Positions 44,547 to 52,898 of a stretch of 64,000 nt of DNA are shown here, piece after piece. The number at the start of each line of letters is the position of its first letter. Position 1 is the first letter of the stretch. The DNA is from Aliiroseovarius lamellibrachiae (GTDB lineage: Bacteria > Pseudomonadota > Alphaproteobacteria > Rhodobacterales > Rhodobacteraceae), in contig NZ_JAHEVJ010000001.1 in the NCBI RefSeq assembly GCF_018599245.1, positions 558,001 to 622,000 of the forward strand, in the 5' to 3' direction. The translations under genes and the position numbers were made by a program. The notes below the pieces were generated by a model. The model saw nothing but the letters and a program-made list of their open reading frames with translations, made no database searches and had not been told where the DNA came from.

Positions 44547-47224
44547 TGGCGCTGCCGTTCAACATTCTTGTCCTGGTCTGCCTTGCGTATGTGGTGTTCC
44601 TGTTTTTGGTGGCGTTTGGCGCGGACAAACGGGCCAGCCAAGGGGGATCCAACTGGTTGGGTCTGCCGCTGATTTATACCCTGTCGCTGTCTGTTTACTG
44701 TACCGCTTGGACCTTCTACGGAGCGGTAGGATATGCCGCGCGTTCGGGGTTGGAATATGTGACAATCTATCTGGGGCCGACATTGGTGATGATTGGCTGG
44801 TGGTGGATTTTACGTAAGCTGGTGCGGATTGGCCGCGCGCAGCGGGTGACATCCATCGCGGATCTGATTTCCTCGCGCTATGGAAAGTCAAACGGGCTTG
44901 GCGTGCTTGTGACATTGCTCGCTGTCGTTGGGACGACACCTTACATTGCCCTTCAACTTCAATCTGTTACGCTATCTTTTTCTGTTTTTGCGGCGGCCGC
45001 CCCCGGTGGGTTCGACGGGGTTGACCTGTCTGCAACCGCCCTTTGGGTGGCGGTTGGGCTTGCGCTTTTCACGATCCTTTTTGGCACTCGAAATCTAGAC
45101 GCCAATGAACGCCATCACGGTGTTGTCACCGCGATTGCAGTTGAGGCCGTGGTTAAACTGATTGCTCTGATGGCGGTTGGGATCTTTGTGGTGTGGGGCG
45201 TGGCTGGCGGCACCACCGAAATTGCCGAGATGATAACAGAAAGCCCTATTTCTAATTGGAATATCAACCCCGGTCGTTGGGCGGGGTTGACCTTTTTGTC
45301 GGCTGCCGCATTTCTGACCTTGCCACGGATGTTTCAGGTGCTGGTTGTCGAGAATGTCGATGAGCGCCAATTGGCCACGGCATCTTGGGCTTTCCCAACG
45401 TATCTCATGTTGATGAGCCTCTTTGTTGTTCCTATTGCGGTTGCAGGTCTCAATGTTTTGCCGCCAGACGCCAATCCTGATCTTTTCGTGCTGACCTTGC
45501 CGCTGCACTACAACCAACAAGGTCTGGCGATGCTGTCGTTCCTGGGGGGCTTCAGTTCCGCGACCTCCATGGTCATCGTGGCGTCGATTGCTTTATCCAC
45601 GATGGTCTCAAACCACATTGTCATGCCGATTTGGCTGTCGGCCCGCAGGGATGAGGGCGCCACGGTTTCAGGCGATGTGCGCCATCTTGTGTTAACCTCG
45701 CGCCGATTGTCGATTGGGGCCGTGTTGTTGCTTGGCTATCTCTACTACTATTTTTCGGGAGGCGGGGCAGAGCTTGCGGCAATTGGCTTGATCTCATTTG
45801 CAGGTGTGGCGCAAGTTTTGCCCGCATTGCTGGGGGGGATTGTCTGGCGTGGGGCTGCGCGAAATGGCGCGGCAGTTGGCTTGATCGCGGGGTTTGCGGT
45901 CTGGGCCTATACATTGTTTTTGCCCAGCTTTGGCGAGGCTGGGATTATGAGCGCGCAGATGTTGACCAATGGCCCGTGGGGGTTGGAATGGCTGCGGCCT
46001 CGTGCGCTCTTTGGTCTGGCGGGGCTTGATCCCGTGGTCCATGCGCTGTTTTGGTCGATGCTGATCAATACTGGGGCATTTATCGTGGTCTCCCTGGTTT
46101 CTTTCCCGTCGCCTCTGGAACGCCTGCAGGGGGCGCAATTCGTCAATGTATTTGAACATTCCGCCAGCACCAAAGGCTGGGCACACGCGGGGGCCGAAGC
46201 AGAGGACCTATTGATCATGGCGCAACGGATCATGGGGGCAGACGAGGCGCAAACCCTGTTTCAGGCGCAAGCTTCTGATCAGGGGAAAGGTGGGTATCTA
46301 CCTGATACAACACCAGATTTCATTGCTCGATTAGAGCGTGAACTGGCTGGGTCTGTTGGCGCGGCGACCGCCCATGCAATGGTTGGACAAATAGTCGGTG
46401 GGGCGTCTGTTTCGGTTGAGGATTTGATGGCGGTGGCCGATGAAACCCAACAAATGCTAGAGCATTCTTCGCAGCTCGAGGCGCAGCAAAAAGAGCTCAC
46501 CACCACCGCGCGGCGCTTGTCAGAAGTAAATGAAAAACTGACCCAGCTTTCGATCCAAAAGGATGCGTTTCTTAGCCAGATCAGCCATGAACTCCGGACG
46601 CCAATGACCTCGATCCGCGCATTTTCTGAAATCCTGCGCGAAAGCGATCTGGATCATGCGGCACAAGAGAAATATGCCATGATCATTCACGGAGAAGCCG
46701 TTCGGTTGACCCGTTTGTTGGATGATCTGCTGGACCTCAGCGTGTTGGAAAACGGACAGGTGCAACTCTATCCACAGCACGAACCATTGTCGTTTGTTTT
46801 GGATCGCGCGGTGGCGGCGACCAGTTCGCTGTCTGCCGGGGGTATTGCCATTCGGCGCACCCCCGAGACCGAGGCAATTGGGCTTTATACCGATACAGAT
46901 CGCCTGGCGCAGGTGTTTATCAATCTTATTGCAAATGCCGCAAAATACTGCGAGGCGCCGGCCCCCTGCCTTGAGATTAACGTCAGCCAGAAGCTCGGTG
47001 AATTGCGCATTGATTTTGTCGATAATGGGGGGGGAATTCCGCCCGAAAGCCAAACGGTGATCTTTGAGAAATTCTCGCGCCTGTCAGACCAGGCCGCGGC
47101 TGGTGGTGCGGGCTTGGGGCTGGCGATTTGTCGTGAAATTATGGACAAACTTGGCGGCACGGTGACATACCTGCCTGGGCAAAACGGCGCCGCGTTTCGG
47201 GTGACCTTGCCTGTCGCAATGTGA
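44543..47224 (+). CDS. Sodium/solute symporter-histidine kinase sensor (CbrA/CrbS type)
   Basis: An 893-aa hybrid. About thirteen membrane segments of the SSS (SLC5) family fill roughly residues 1-545 (SVYCTAWTFYGAVGYAARSGL, GTRNLDANERHHG, GGFSSATSMVIVASIALSTMVSNH). A linker with a coiled coil (about 620-675) leads to HisKA with the phosphorylated His682 in SQISHELRTPMTSIRAF, then HATPase_c: N box NLIANAAKYCE, G1 DNGGGIP, G2 GGAGLGLAIC. CbrA and CrbS have this design; CrbS activates acs in Vibrio and related bacteria. Position 8 kb from acs and next to ScfR supports acetate or short-chain acid sensing. No PAS domain is obvious. Confidence 0.93.
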   Translation: MMALPFNILVLVCLAYVVFLFLVAFGADKRASQGGSNWLGLPLIYTLSLSVYCTAWTFYGAVGYAARSGLEYVTIYLGPTLVMIGWWWILRKLVRIGRAQRVTSIADLISSRYGKSNGLGVLVTLLAVVGTTPYIALQLQSVTLSFSVFAAAAPGGFDGVDLSATALWVAVGLALFTILFGTRNLDANERHHGVVTAIAVEAVVKLIALMAVGIFVVWGVAGGTTEIAEMITESPISNWNINPGRWAGLTFLSAAAFLTLPRMFQVLVVENVDERQLATASWAFPTYLMLMSLFVVPIAVAGLNVLPPDANPDLFVLTLPLHYNQQGLAMLSFLGGFSSATSMVIVASIALSTMVSNHIVMPIWLSARRDEGATVSGDVRHLVLTSRRLSIGAVLLLGYLYYYFSGGGAELAAIGLISFAGVAQVLPALLGGIVWRGAARNGAAVGLIAGFAVWAYTLFLPSFGEAGIMSAQMLTNGPWGLEWLRPRALFGLAGLDPVVHALFWSMLINTGAFIVVSLVSFPSPLERLQGAQFVNVFEHSASTKGWAHAGAEAEDLLIMAQRIMGADEAQTLFQAQASDQGKGGYLPDTTPDFIARLERELAGSVGAATAHAMVGQIVGGASVSVEDLMAVADETQQMLEHSSQLEAQQKELTTTARRLSEVNEKLTQLSIQKDAFLSQISHELRTPMTSIRAFSEILRESDLDHAAQEKYAMIIHGEAVRLTRLLDDLLDLSVLENGQVQLYPQHEPLSFVLDRAVAATSSLSAGGIAIRRTPETEAIGLYTDTDRLAQVFINLIANAAKYCEAPAPCLEINVSQKLGELRIDFVDNGGGIPPESQTVIFEKFSRLSDQAAAGGAGLGLAICREIMDKLGGTVTYLPGQNGAAFRVTLPVAM

Positions 47225-47327
47225 TTTTCTATAGCAAATGCAATGAAATCACCGGATATTTTCTTAAAATCAACGATTTGTAAACCTTGTCTGGGCAACT
47301 TTCAGATCAAGAGTTTCAGGCAGAAAA

Positions 47328-48509
47328 ATGAGCGAACCAAACCGATCAAATGTCAAACGTCGCCTCGCGGGCGAAGGTCGGCCACCCCCCGAAATCGGGC
47401 GGGTGACGCCGGAGCTTGCATTGCGTTTGGCGGTGGCGCGCGCTGGTGATGATTGCATGGAAATGGAGGTAATCGCCACTTCTGTCGAAATGTCGCGTTC
47501 CGTTTTAACCCCTTTGGTCGAGGGCATCGAGGAACATTCGTTGCTGGCCTTGCTGCAAGGCGAGTGTGGCCGGTTGGGGCTTGCACTTTTCAACCCGCAA
47601 CTGATGGCCGCATTGATTGAAAAGCAGACAACCGGCCGTGTGGTTCCCAGTCCTGCCGCCCCCCGAGCGCCAACGCGCACTGACGCCATCATGTGCGTTG
47701 ATTTCTGCAATGCGATTTTGGATCGGTTTCATGCCGAGACATTAGAAGCGAGCTTGCCTGTGGCACCTGCCCTGGCGGGGTTTCAATACGCGATGGCTCT
47801 TGAGGATCCGCGGGCGATTCAGATGGCGCTGGAGGATATCCCTTATCGGGTTTTCAATGTCACGATTGACCTGGAGAGAAAATCTAAAGAAGGTCAGATG
47901 ACACTGGTCATGCCCTACGATTTGCCACGGGCAAAGCCCGCAACCGGCGCATGTGACGCAGGTGATCAAGAGGGGGTAATGGCCGAAATTGCAATGGATA
48001 CGCAAACCGACATGAACGCCGTGCTTCACCGGGTAGAGATGACATTGGCGGATGTTACGGCCTTGACGGTTGGGGCGCAGATATCCGTGCCGCGTGATGC
48101 GGTTGTCCGGGTCATGCTTGAAGACATTTTTGGCGAAAAAATCAGCCTTGGTCGCCTCGGCGCAACGGCTGGACATCGCGCTGTTTGTGTGAATTTGACT
48201 GCGGATCCCAATGCCGAAACCGACTTTGCAGGCAGTGGGGCTGCAATGATGGAGCCTATGACAGCAAGCGCTGCCGTTGCGATGCCAGAAACCTCAAATA
48301 TGATGGCCAATGCCACCGATCTAGGTGGTGGCGAACTGGCAGCTGCCCCCTTATCGGCAGCGCCAGAAATGATGGACCTACCCGATCTAGCGGAGCTTCC
48401 TGATTTGCCGCCGATGGGCGGTGTGGATGCGCCTGACCTGCCGCCGCTCGAAGGACTGGGGGATCTTTCCAATTTACCGGACCTTTCGGATCTAAGCCTG
48501 ACGGATTGA
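47328..48509 (+). CDS. FliM/FliN-like SPOA-domain protein
   Basis: A 393-aa protein. The segment from about residue 220 to 300 (RVEMTLADVTALTVGAQISVPRDA, DIFGEKISLGRLGATAGHRAVCV) matches the SPOA fold of the FliM/FliN C-terminus, the C-ring part of the flagellar switch. The N-terminal 200 residues resemble FliM's middle domain only weakly. The last 75 residues are Asp/Leu/Pro repeats (DLPDLAELPDLPPM and similar), probably disordered. No flagellar genes are nearby. Orphan SPOA proteins of this kind are seen in Rhodobacterales, where they may belong to the CtrA-controlled motility set; function here is unproven. Confidence 0.75.
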   Translation: MSEPNRSNVKRRLAGEGRPPPEIGRVTPELALRLAVARAGDDCMEMEVIATSVEMSRSVLTPLVEGIEEHSLLALLQGECGRLGLALFNPQLMAALIEKQTTGRVVPSPAAPRAPTRTDAIMCVDFCNAILDRFHAETLEASLPVAPALAGFQYAMALEDPRAIQMALEDIPYRVFNVTIDLERKSKEGQMTLVMPYDLPRAKPATGACDAGDQEGVMAEIAMDTQTDMNAVLHRVEMTLADVTALTVGAQISVPRDAVVRVMLEDIFGEKISLGRLGATAGHRAVCVNLTADPNAETDFAGSGAAMMEPMTASAAVAMPETSNMMANATDLGGGELAAAPLSAAPEMMDLPDLAELPDLPPMGGVDAPDLPPLEGLGDLSNLPDLSDLSLTD

Positions 48510-48650
48510 GAAGAATAACGCAAAGGCAGTTGGTGATGGGTACAAAGCCGCGGGCGTGATCCAGTCGGCGAATACATCGCTATATCCTTGACCTGTATCA
48601 ATGCCCCTAATCCATCGGGGTGTCAGCATCGATTTGAAAGGAGATCTGCG

Positions 48651-48965
48651 ATGATCAATACGGAGAAATTTCGCAAGACCTTGCAAAAAAGGCTGCAGGA
48701 ACTTGATGTACGCCTTCACGGCATTGAAGATGAATTAGACAGCCATCAGTCAAAAGATTGGGAAGAACTGGCCGTTGAACGGGAAGAGGAAGAGGTCCTC
48801 GAAGGGTTGGGGACGTCCGGGCAAGACGAAATTGTTAAAATCCGCGCAGCACTTCGCAGGATCGACGAGGGCGAGTTCGGGATTTGTGTCAAATGTTGTG
48901 ACGAGATTTCGGAGGAACGATTGGCTGTGGTTCCCCATACGCCGTATTGTCAGAAGTGTGCATAG
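48651..48965 (+). CDS. DksA/TraR-family zinc-finger protein
   Basis: A 104-aa protein with an N-terminal coiled-coil (about residues 5-60, rich in Glu/Arg/Leu) and a C-terminal zinc finger of the dksA/traR type: GICVKCCDEISEERLAVVPHTPYCQKCA (first pair near 79-82, second pair near 100-103). DksA proteins bind the RNA polymerase secondary channel with ppGpp. At 104 aa it is shorter than DksA (about 150) and may be a short paralogue. AAGGAG precedes the start; the upstream codons to 48588 are not used. Confidence 0.88.
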   Translation: MINTEKFRKTLQKRLQELDVRLHGIEDELDSHQSKDWEELAVEREEEEVLEGLGTSGQDEIVKIRAALRRIDEGEFGICVKCCDEISEERLAVVPHTPYCQKCA

Positions 48966-49108
48966 TCTGCGCCACCTCATAATGCTTTCTGTGTGACACA
49001 TCTGCTGCATTATCGACCGGTTGGTCGGTAAAGTTGCGGGGCACGCGCACCGTGCATTGACTTTTGCAAAGAAAATCCCCCCTTTTGGGAACAAATAAGG
49101 AGAGGATG

Positions 49109-51202
49109 ATGAGCGAAGCTGTCACTTGTGAAGTCCTAGATGGGGTGGCCATTCTGACTATGGACAATCCACCCGTAAACGCGCTTGGCCATGCGGTGCG
49201 CGAAGGGTTGTGGACCCATCTTGGGGCAATTGCACAAGATGACACTGTGCGCGCAGTGATCCTTCGTGCCGAGGGGCGGACCTTTCCGGCGGGCGCGGAT
49301 GTGCGTGAGTTTGGCTCTCCACGGGCTGCACCGATCCTTTCTCAGGTCTGTGATCGGTTGGAAGCTTGCTCCAAGCCTGTGATCGCTGAAATCCATGGCA
49401 CGGCCCTCGGCGGAGGATTAGAGTTGGCTTTGGCCTGCCATTTTCGCCTTGCAGACAAGTCCGCCAAAATGGGCCTTCCCGAAGTGAATTTGGGCGTGTT
49501 GCCGGGCGGTGGAGGTACGCAGCGCTTGCCGCGTCTGGTCGGCGCAGAGGTGGCATTGGACATGATGCTTTCGGGCAAACCCGTTCATGCGCAGCAGGCC
49601 GAAGCAACGGGGTTGATCGACAAAGCCGTAAACAAGAACCTGCGCCAAGCCACGATGGCAACCGCGCGTAATTTGATCGCGCATAATGCGGGGCCACGCC
49701 CGACGCGCGCGCAAACAGTGGGGCTTGGGGATCCTGCGGGTTTTGCCACAGCTGTCGCCGCTGCGCGCACCCGGCATGCAACCACGCAACGCGTTAACAT
49801 TGCGCGTATCATCAACTGTGTAGAAGCGGCAAGTTTGCTGCCGTTTGAGGTCGGACTAGCGATGGAGCGCCAGGCCTTTGATGAGCTTGAAACTGGCCCC
49901 CAAGCTGTGGCTCTGCGCCACGCATTTTTTGCTGAGCGCCGTGCCGCAAAAATTCCCGAGCGAGAAGGGGCGACGCTGCGTGAGGTGAAAACAATAGGAG
50001 TTGTTGGGGCAGGGACCATGGGGTCCGGCATCGCGATATCCTGCCTCGACGCGGGCTTTCCTGTCACCCTCCTTGAACGCAATTCCGAAGGCCTAGAGGC
50101 GGGGCTTGCCAAGATCCGCACCAATTATGAAAACTCCGTGGCGAAGGGGCGCATCGATGCGCAAACTCAGTCAGATCGGATGGCGCGGCTGACCGGCAGT
50201 ACAGACATGCAAGACCTGGGTGCTGTGGATCTGGTCATTGAGGCCGTGTTTGAGGATGAGACAGTGAAGCGTGATGTCTTCGCGCAATTGGATCAGGTCA
50301 TGCGCTCTGGCGCGATCTTGGCGACCAACACCTCATATTTGGATATTGATGCGCTGGCAGCGACGATTTCCCGCCCAGAAGATGTGGTTGGATATCACTT
50401 TTTCTCGCCCGCCCACATCATGAAATTGCTTGAGGTGGTGGTAGGGTCCAAGACTGATCCTAATGTCGTGGCCACGGGGTTTGCCTTGGCTAAAAAACTA
50501 CGAAAGGTCCCAGTGCGAGCCGGAGTGGCTGATGGGTTTATTGGCAATCGTATTTTGGCGGCTTATCGATTGGCAGCGGATTTTATGGTCGAAGATGGCG
50601 CAACCCCTGCGCAAATTGATCACGCAATGCGAGTTTATGGATTTCCGCTGGGCCCATATCAGGTGCTGGATATGGCTGGGTTGGATATTTCCTGGGCGCG
50701 GCGCAAACGCCTTGCGGCGGTGCGGAACCCGAAAGATCGGTATGTCGCTATCGGTGATAAGATTTGTGAAAAGGGCTGGTTCGGCCAGAAAACCGGCCGA
50801 GGATATTACGTTTACGGCGGCGAAAATGGCCCAATCGAAAACCCTGATGTTTTGGCGATTATTGATGCCGAGCGACTGGAAAAAGGGATTGCCCCTCGCA
50901 GCTTTTCTGACGATGAAATCCAAATGCGCTGTGTTGCGGCGATGGCCAATGAAGGCGCGCGACTTTTGGATGAAGCTGTGGCCTTGCGCCCGTCGGATAT
51001 CGATGTGGTTGAGCTTTATGGCTATGGGTACCCGCGACATCGCGGAGGTCCGATGATGGCGGCGGATCAGCTGGGGCTGCTGACTGTAGAAAATGCGCTA
51101 AAATCTTATCAGCCCGAAGAACGCCAATTTTGGTCTCCGAGCCCTCTTTTTGCGGAGTTGATCAAAAATGGTCGGCATTTTTCTGATTTGAATGAGCAAT
51201 AG
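49109..51202 (+). CDS. Bifunctional enoyl-CoA hydratase / 3-hydroxyacyl-CoA dehydrogenase (FadJ/FadB type)
   Basis: A 697-aa beta-oxidation enzyme. The crotonase domain covers about residues 1-190 (AGADVREFG oxyanion region; GTALGGGLELALACHFR; GLPEVNLGVLPGGGGTQRLPRLVG). The NAD-binding and C-terminal dehydrogenase domain covers about 290-680 (GVVGAGTMGSGIAISC; FFSPAHIMKLLEVV; GFIGNRILAAYR). It is shorter than E. coli FadB (729 aa) and stands alone, without the thiolase gene adjacent, as in alphaproteobacteria. Start at 49109 chosen for AAGGAG spacing; 49106 is also an ATG. Confidence 0.94.
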   Translation: MSEAVTCEVLDGVAILTMDNPPVNALGHAVREGLWTHLGAIAQDDTVRAVILRAEGRTFPAGADVREFGSPRAAPILSQVCDRLEACSKPVIAEIHGTALGGGLELALACHFRLADKSAKMGLPEVNLGVLPGGGGTQRLPRLVGAEVALDMMLSGKPVHAQQAEATGLIDKAVNKNLRQATMATARNLIAHNAGPRPTRAQTVGLGDPAGFATAVAAARTRHATTQRVNIARIINCVEAASLLPFEVGLAMERQAFDELETGPQAVALRHAFFAERRAAKIPEREGATLREVKTIGVVGAGTMGSGIAISCLDAGFPVTLLERNSEGLEAGLAKIRTNYENSVAKGRIDAQTQSDRMARLTGSTDMQDLGAVDLVIEAVFEDETVKRDVFAQLDQVMRSGAILATNTSYLDIDALAATISRPEDVVGYHFFSPAHIMKLLEVVVGSKTDPNVVATGFALAKKLRKVPVRAGVADGFIGNRILAAYRLAADFMVEDGATPAQIDHAMRVYGFPLGPYQVLDMAGLDISWARRKRLAAVRNPKDRYVAIGDKICEKGWFGQKTGRGYYVYGGENGPIENPDVLAIIDAERLEKGIAPRSFSDDEIQMRCVAAMANEGARLLDEAVALRPSDIDVVELYGYGYPRHRGGPMMAADQLGLLTVENALKSYQPEERQFWSPSPLFAELIKNGRHFSDLNEQ

Positions 51203-51233
51203 CGCCGAGAAACGCTCTCTGTCAGCGGGGGGG

Positions 51234-51455
51234 TCAGGACAGTGTGACCCCGAGGATCACACACATCAGGCCCAGCACCGACAGGGCCATGGCCCCCATA
51301 TTCAGCACCATCGCTTTTTGAATGCGCGCCCGCAAAGCCGCATCCTCTAGGCCGGCGCGTTTGGCTTTCATCACCTTCACGGCGCTGAGAACCAATCCGA
51401 CCAGCCCAATAAAAGACACAACTGCGCCAACAATGATCAGCCATTCCATAGACAC
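51234..51455 (-). CDS. Small two-segment membrane protein, hypothetical
   Basis: A 73-aa protein with two hydrophobic helices (about residues 4-24 and 50-70) joined by a basic loop (KVMKAKRAGLEDAALRARIQKAM). No family recognised. It converges with the FadJ-type gene 31 bases away. The 168-base stretch on its other side shows nothing else. Confidence 0.65.
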   Translation of the reverse strand: MSMEWLIIVGAVVSFIGLVGLVLSAVKVMKAKRAGLEDAALRARIQKAMVLNMGAMALSVLGLMCVILGVTLS

Positions 51456-51623
51456 ACCTCATCTCTTTGACAGGTTTCGTGCGACCCAGAGTGGCGGTGT
51501 CATACGAAACAATTTGGTGAGAATGCGCCTAACCTGCAAGTGTCGCGTGCGCAACCCCTTGAAGGGCGGCAAGGTTCTGGTTAGTCATGGTCCGCAACGC
51601 CAATAGACGCCCGAGAGGATAAT

Positions 51624-51881
51624 ATGGACGATCAAAATTCTGACATGAGTTACCGAGTGACTGCCGACGAACTTCGCCAGTTTATCGAGCGTTTTGAACG
51701 GCTTGAAATGGAAAAGAAAGACATTGCTGAACAGCAAAAAGAGGTCATGGCCGAAGCCAAGGGGCGTGGCTATGACACAAAGGTTATGCGTAAAGTGATT
51801 GCACTGCGTAAGCGCGACAAAGATGATATTGCCGAAGAAGAAGCGGTACTTGAAATGTATAAAGAAGCGCTTGGTATGTAA
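51624..51881 (+). CDS. gapR: GapR-like DNA-binding protein (DUF2312)
   Basis: An 85-aa protein of the DUF2312/UPF0335 family: VTADELRQFIERFERLEMEKKDIAEQQKEVMAEAKGRGYDTKVMRKVIALRKRDKDDIAEEEAVLEMYKEALG. It matches the complete family core. The Caulobacter member, GapR, encircles overtwisted DNA ahead of replication and transcription and is needed for chromosome segregation. GAGAGGATA precedes the ATG; a second in-frame ATG is at 51645. A terminator follows. Confidence 0.92.
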   Translation: MDDQNSDMSYRVTADELRQFIERFERLEMEKKDIAEQQKEVMAEAKGRGYDTKVMRKVIALRKRDKDDIAEEEAVLEMYKEALGM

Positions 51882-51907
51882 AATGCTCCGCCTTTTGTGC
51901 TATGAAC

Positions 51908-51929
51908 AGCCCGCTTTTTGCGGGCTTTT
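51908..51929 (+). terminator. Rho-independent terminator after gapR
   Basis: AGCCCGC and GCGGGCT form a seven-pair stem with loop TTTTT, followed by TTT. Convenient bidirectional position between gapR and the convergent minus-strand gene. Confidence 0.8.
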
Positions 51930-51938
51930 CTATGCGCC

Positions 51939-52814
51939 CTATACGCTGATCAAACTCACGCCAGAGATGGATTTGATCTCGCGCATATCCTCATCATAGG
52001 TTTGCGAGAGTTCTTCCATCAGATCTTCTGTCCAGCCCGGCAGCGTAATTTCCTCGTTGACTTCGTCATCAAGCGCAAACTTATCCAAAAAGGCCGCCAA
52101 CACCCGCCGACGTTGGATTTCGTTGTGGATTGGGTGCGTGTCGAGATACGCCTTAAGGCGCTGCATGCCCTCTTTGGCCATGATTTGATGCAAGACATCC
52201 AGGCCGCCCTGCAACCGGACATGAGGGTCAAGGCCGGTCACCTCGTGTAAGATTTCCGGCCAGACCAACGGCGTATCCTCGTTGCACCAGACCGTGATTG
52301 GGCAGTCTGGCGTGGCCTCGCGCATCGCATGAAGCGTGTCTGACCAATAAAGTTGGCGTGGATCCACGCCATTTAAAAGCTGTGCCAAGCGGTCTTCGGG
52401 GACTTTTGCCGCAAGGGCAGGGATCAAGGTGGCGATATCGCGCATCCCCATGAAAAACTCCACCTGATGCATCGGGAACAGGTTGCGCAGCCGCATTGTA
52501 TTTCGTTCTGCGAGCGGGTAGAGCATCCCGCCCTCAAGCGCCCGGAAGGGCGCGCCGAGAAAGTTCTCATGGCCAAAGATGATCCTATCGGCGTTTTCCA
52601 AGTCAACAAAATGCTCTATTAGCATTTCTTGGGTATCTAAGTCGGCCTTTTCACCGTTCAACTTATTTAGAGCATCCGCAAGAATGCCCCGATAACGACT
52701 GGGACCGGGCACGCACACACCTTCTTCTGCCAAGAGGCCTGCGTTTTTCAGCAGCGATCGCAGCAATTGCTCGTCATCCGTGCAATGTGCGCCGATGTGA
52801 AAAGAGAACTTCAT
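51939..52814 (-). CDS. Hypothetical protein, sulfotransferase-like (tentative)
   Basis: A 291-aa cytoplasmic protein. The N-terminus KFSFHIGAHCTDDEQLLRSLLKNA recalls the PAPS-binding loop start of bacterial sulfotransferase-like proteins (FHIGMHKTGT...), but the P-loop serine/threonine pattern is not there. FGHENFLGAP, FFMGMRDIATLIPALAAKVP and ITVWCNEDTPLVWPEILHEVTGL are further features. No signal peptide or membrane segment. I do not assign a function. It is divergent from the iron permease gene. Confidence 0.6.
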   Translation of the reverse strand: MKFSFHIGAHCTDDEQLLRSLLKNAGLLAEEGVCVPGPSRYRGILADALNKLNGEKADLDTQEMLIEHFVDLENADRIIFGHENFLGAPFRALEGGMLYPLAERNTMRLRNLFPMHQVEFFMGMRDIATLIPALAAKVPEDRLAQLLNGVDPRQLYWSDTLHAMREATPDCPITVWCNEDTPLVWPEILHEVTGLDPHVRLQGGLDVLHQIMAKEGMQRLKAYLDTHPIHNEIQRRRVLAAFLDKFALDDEVNEEITLPGWTEDLMEELSQTYDEDMREIKSISGVSLISV

Positions 52815-52898
52815 CTTGGTCTGTGTCCTGTTGGTTTCTTATCCAAACATATGGGGCTTTTCTGGACAGATAAACCACAATTGGGTTATGGGCAGGGG

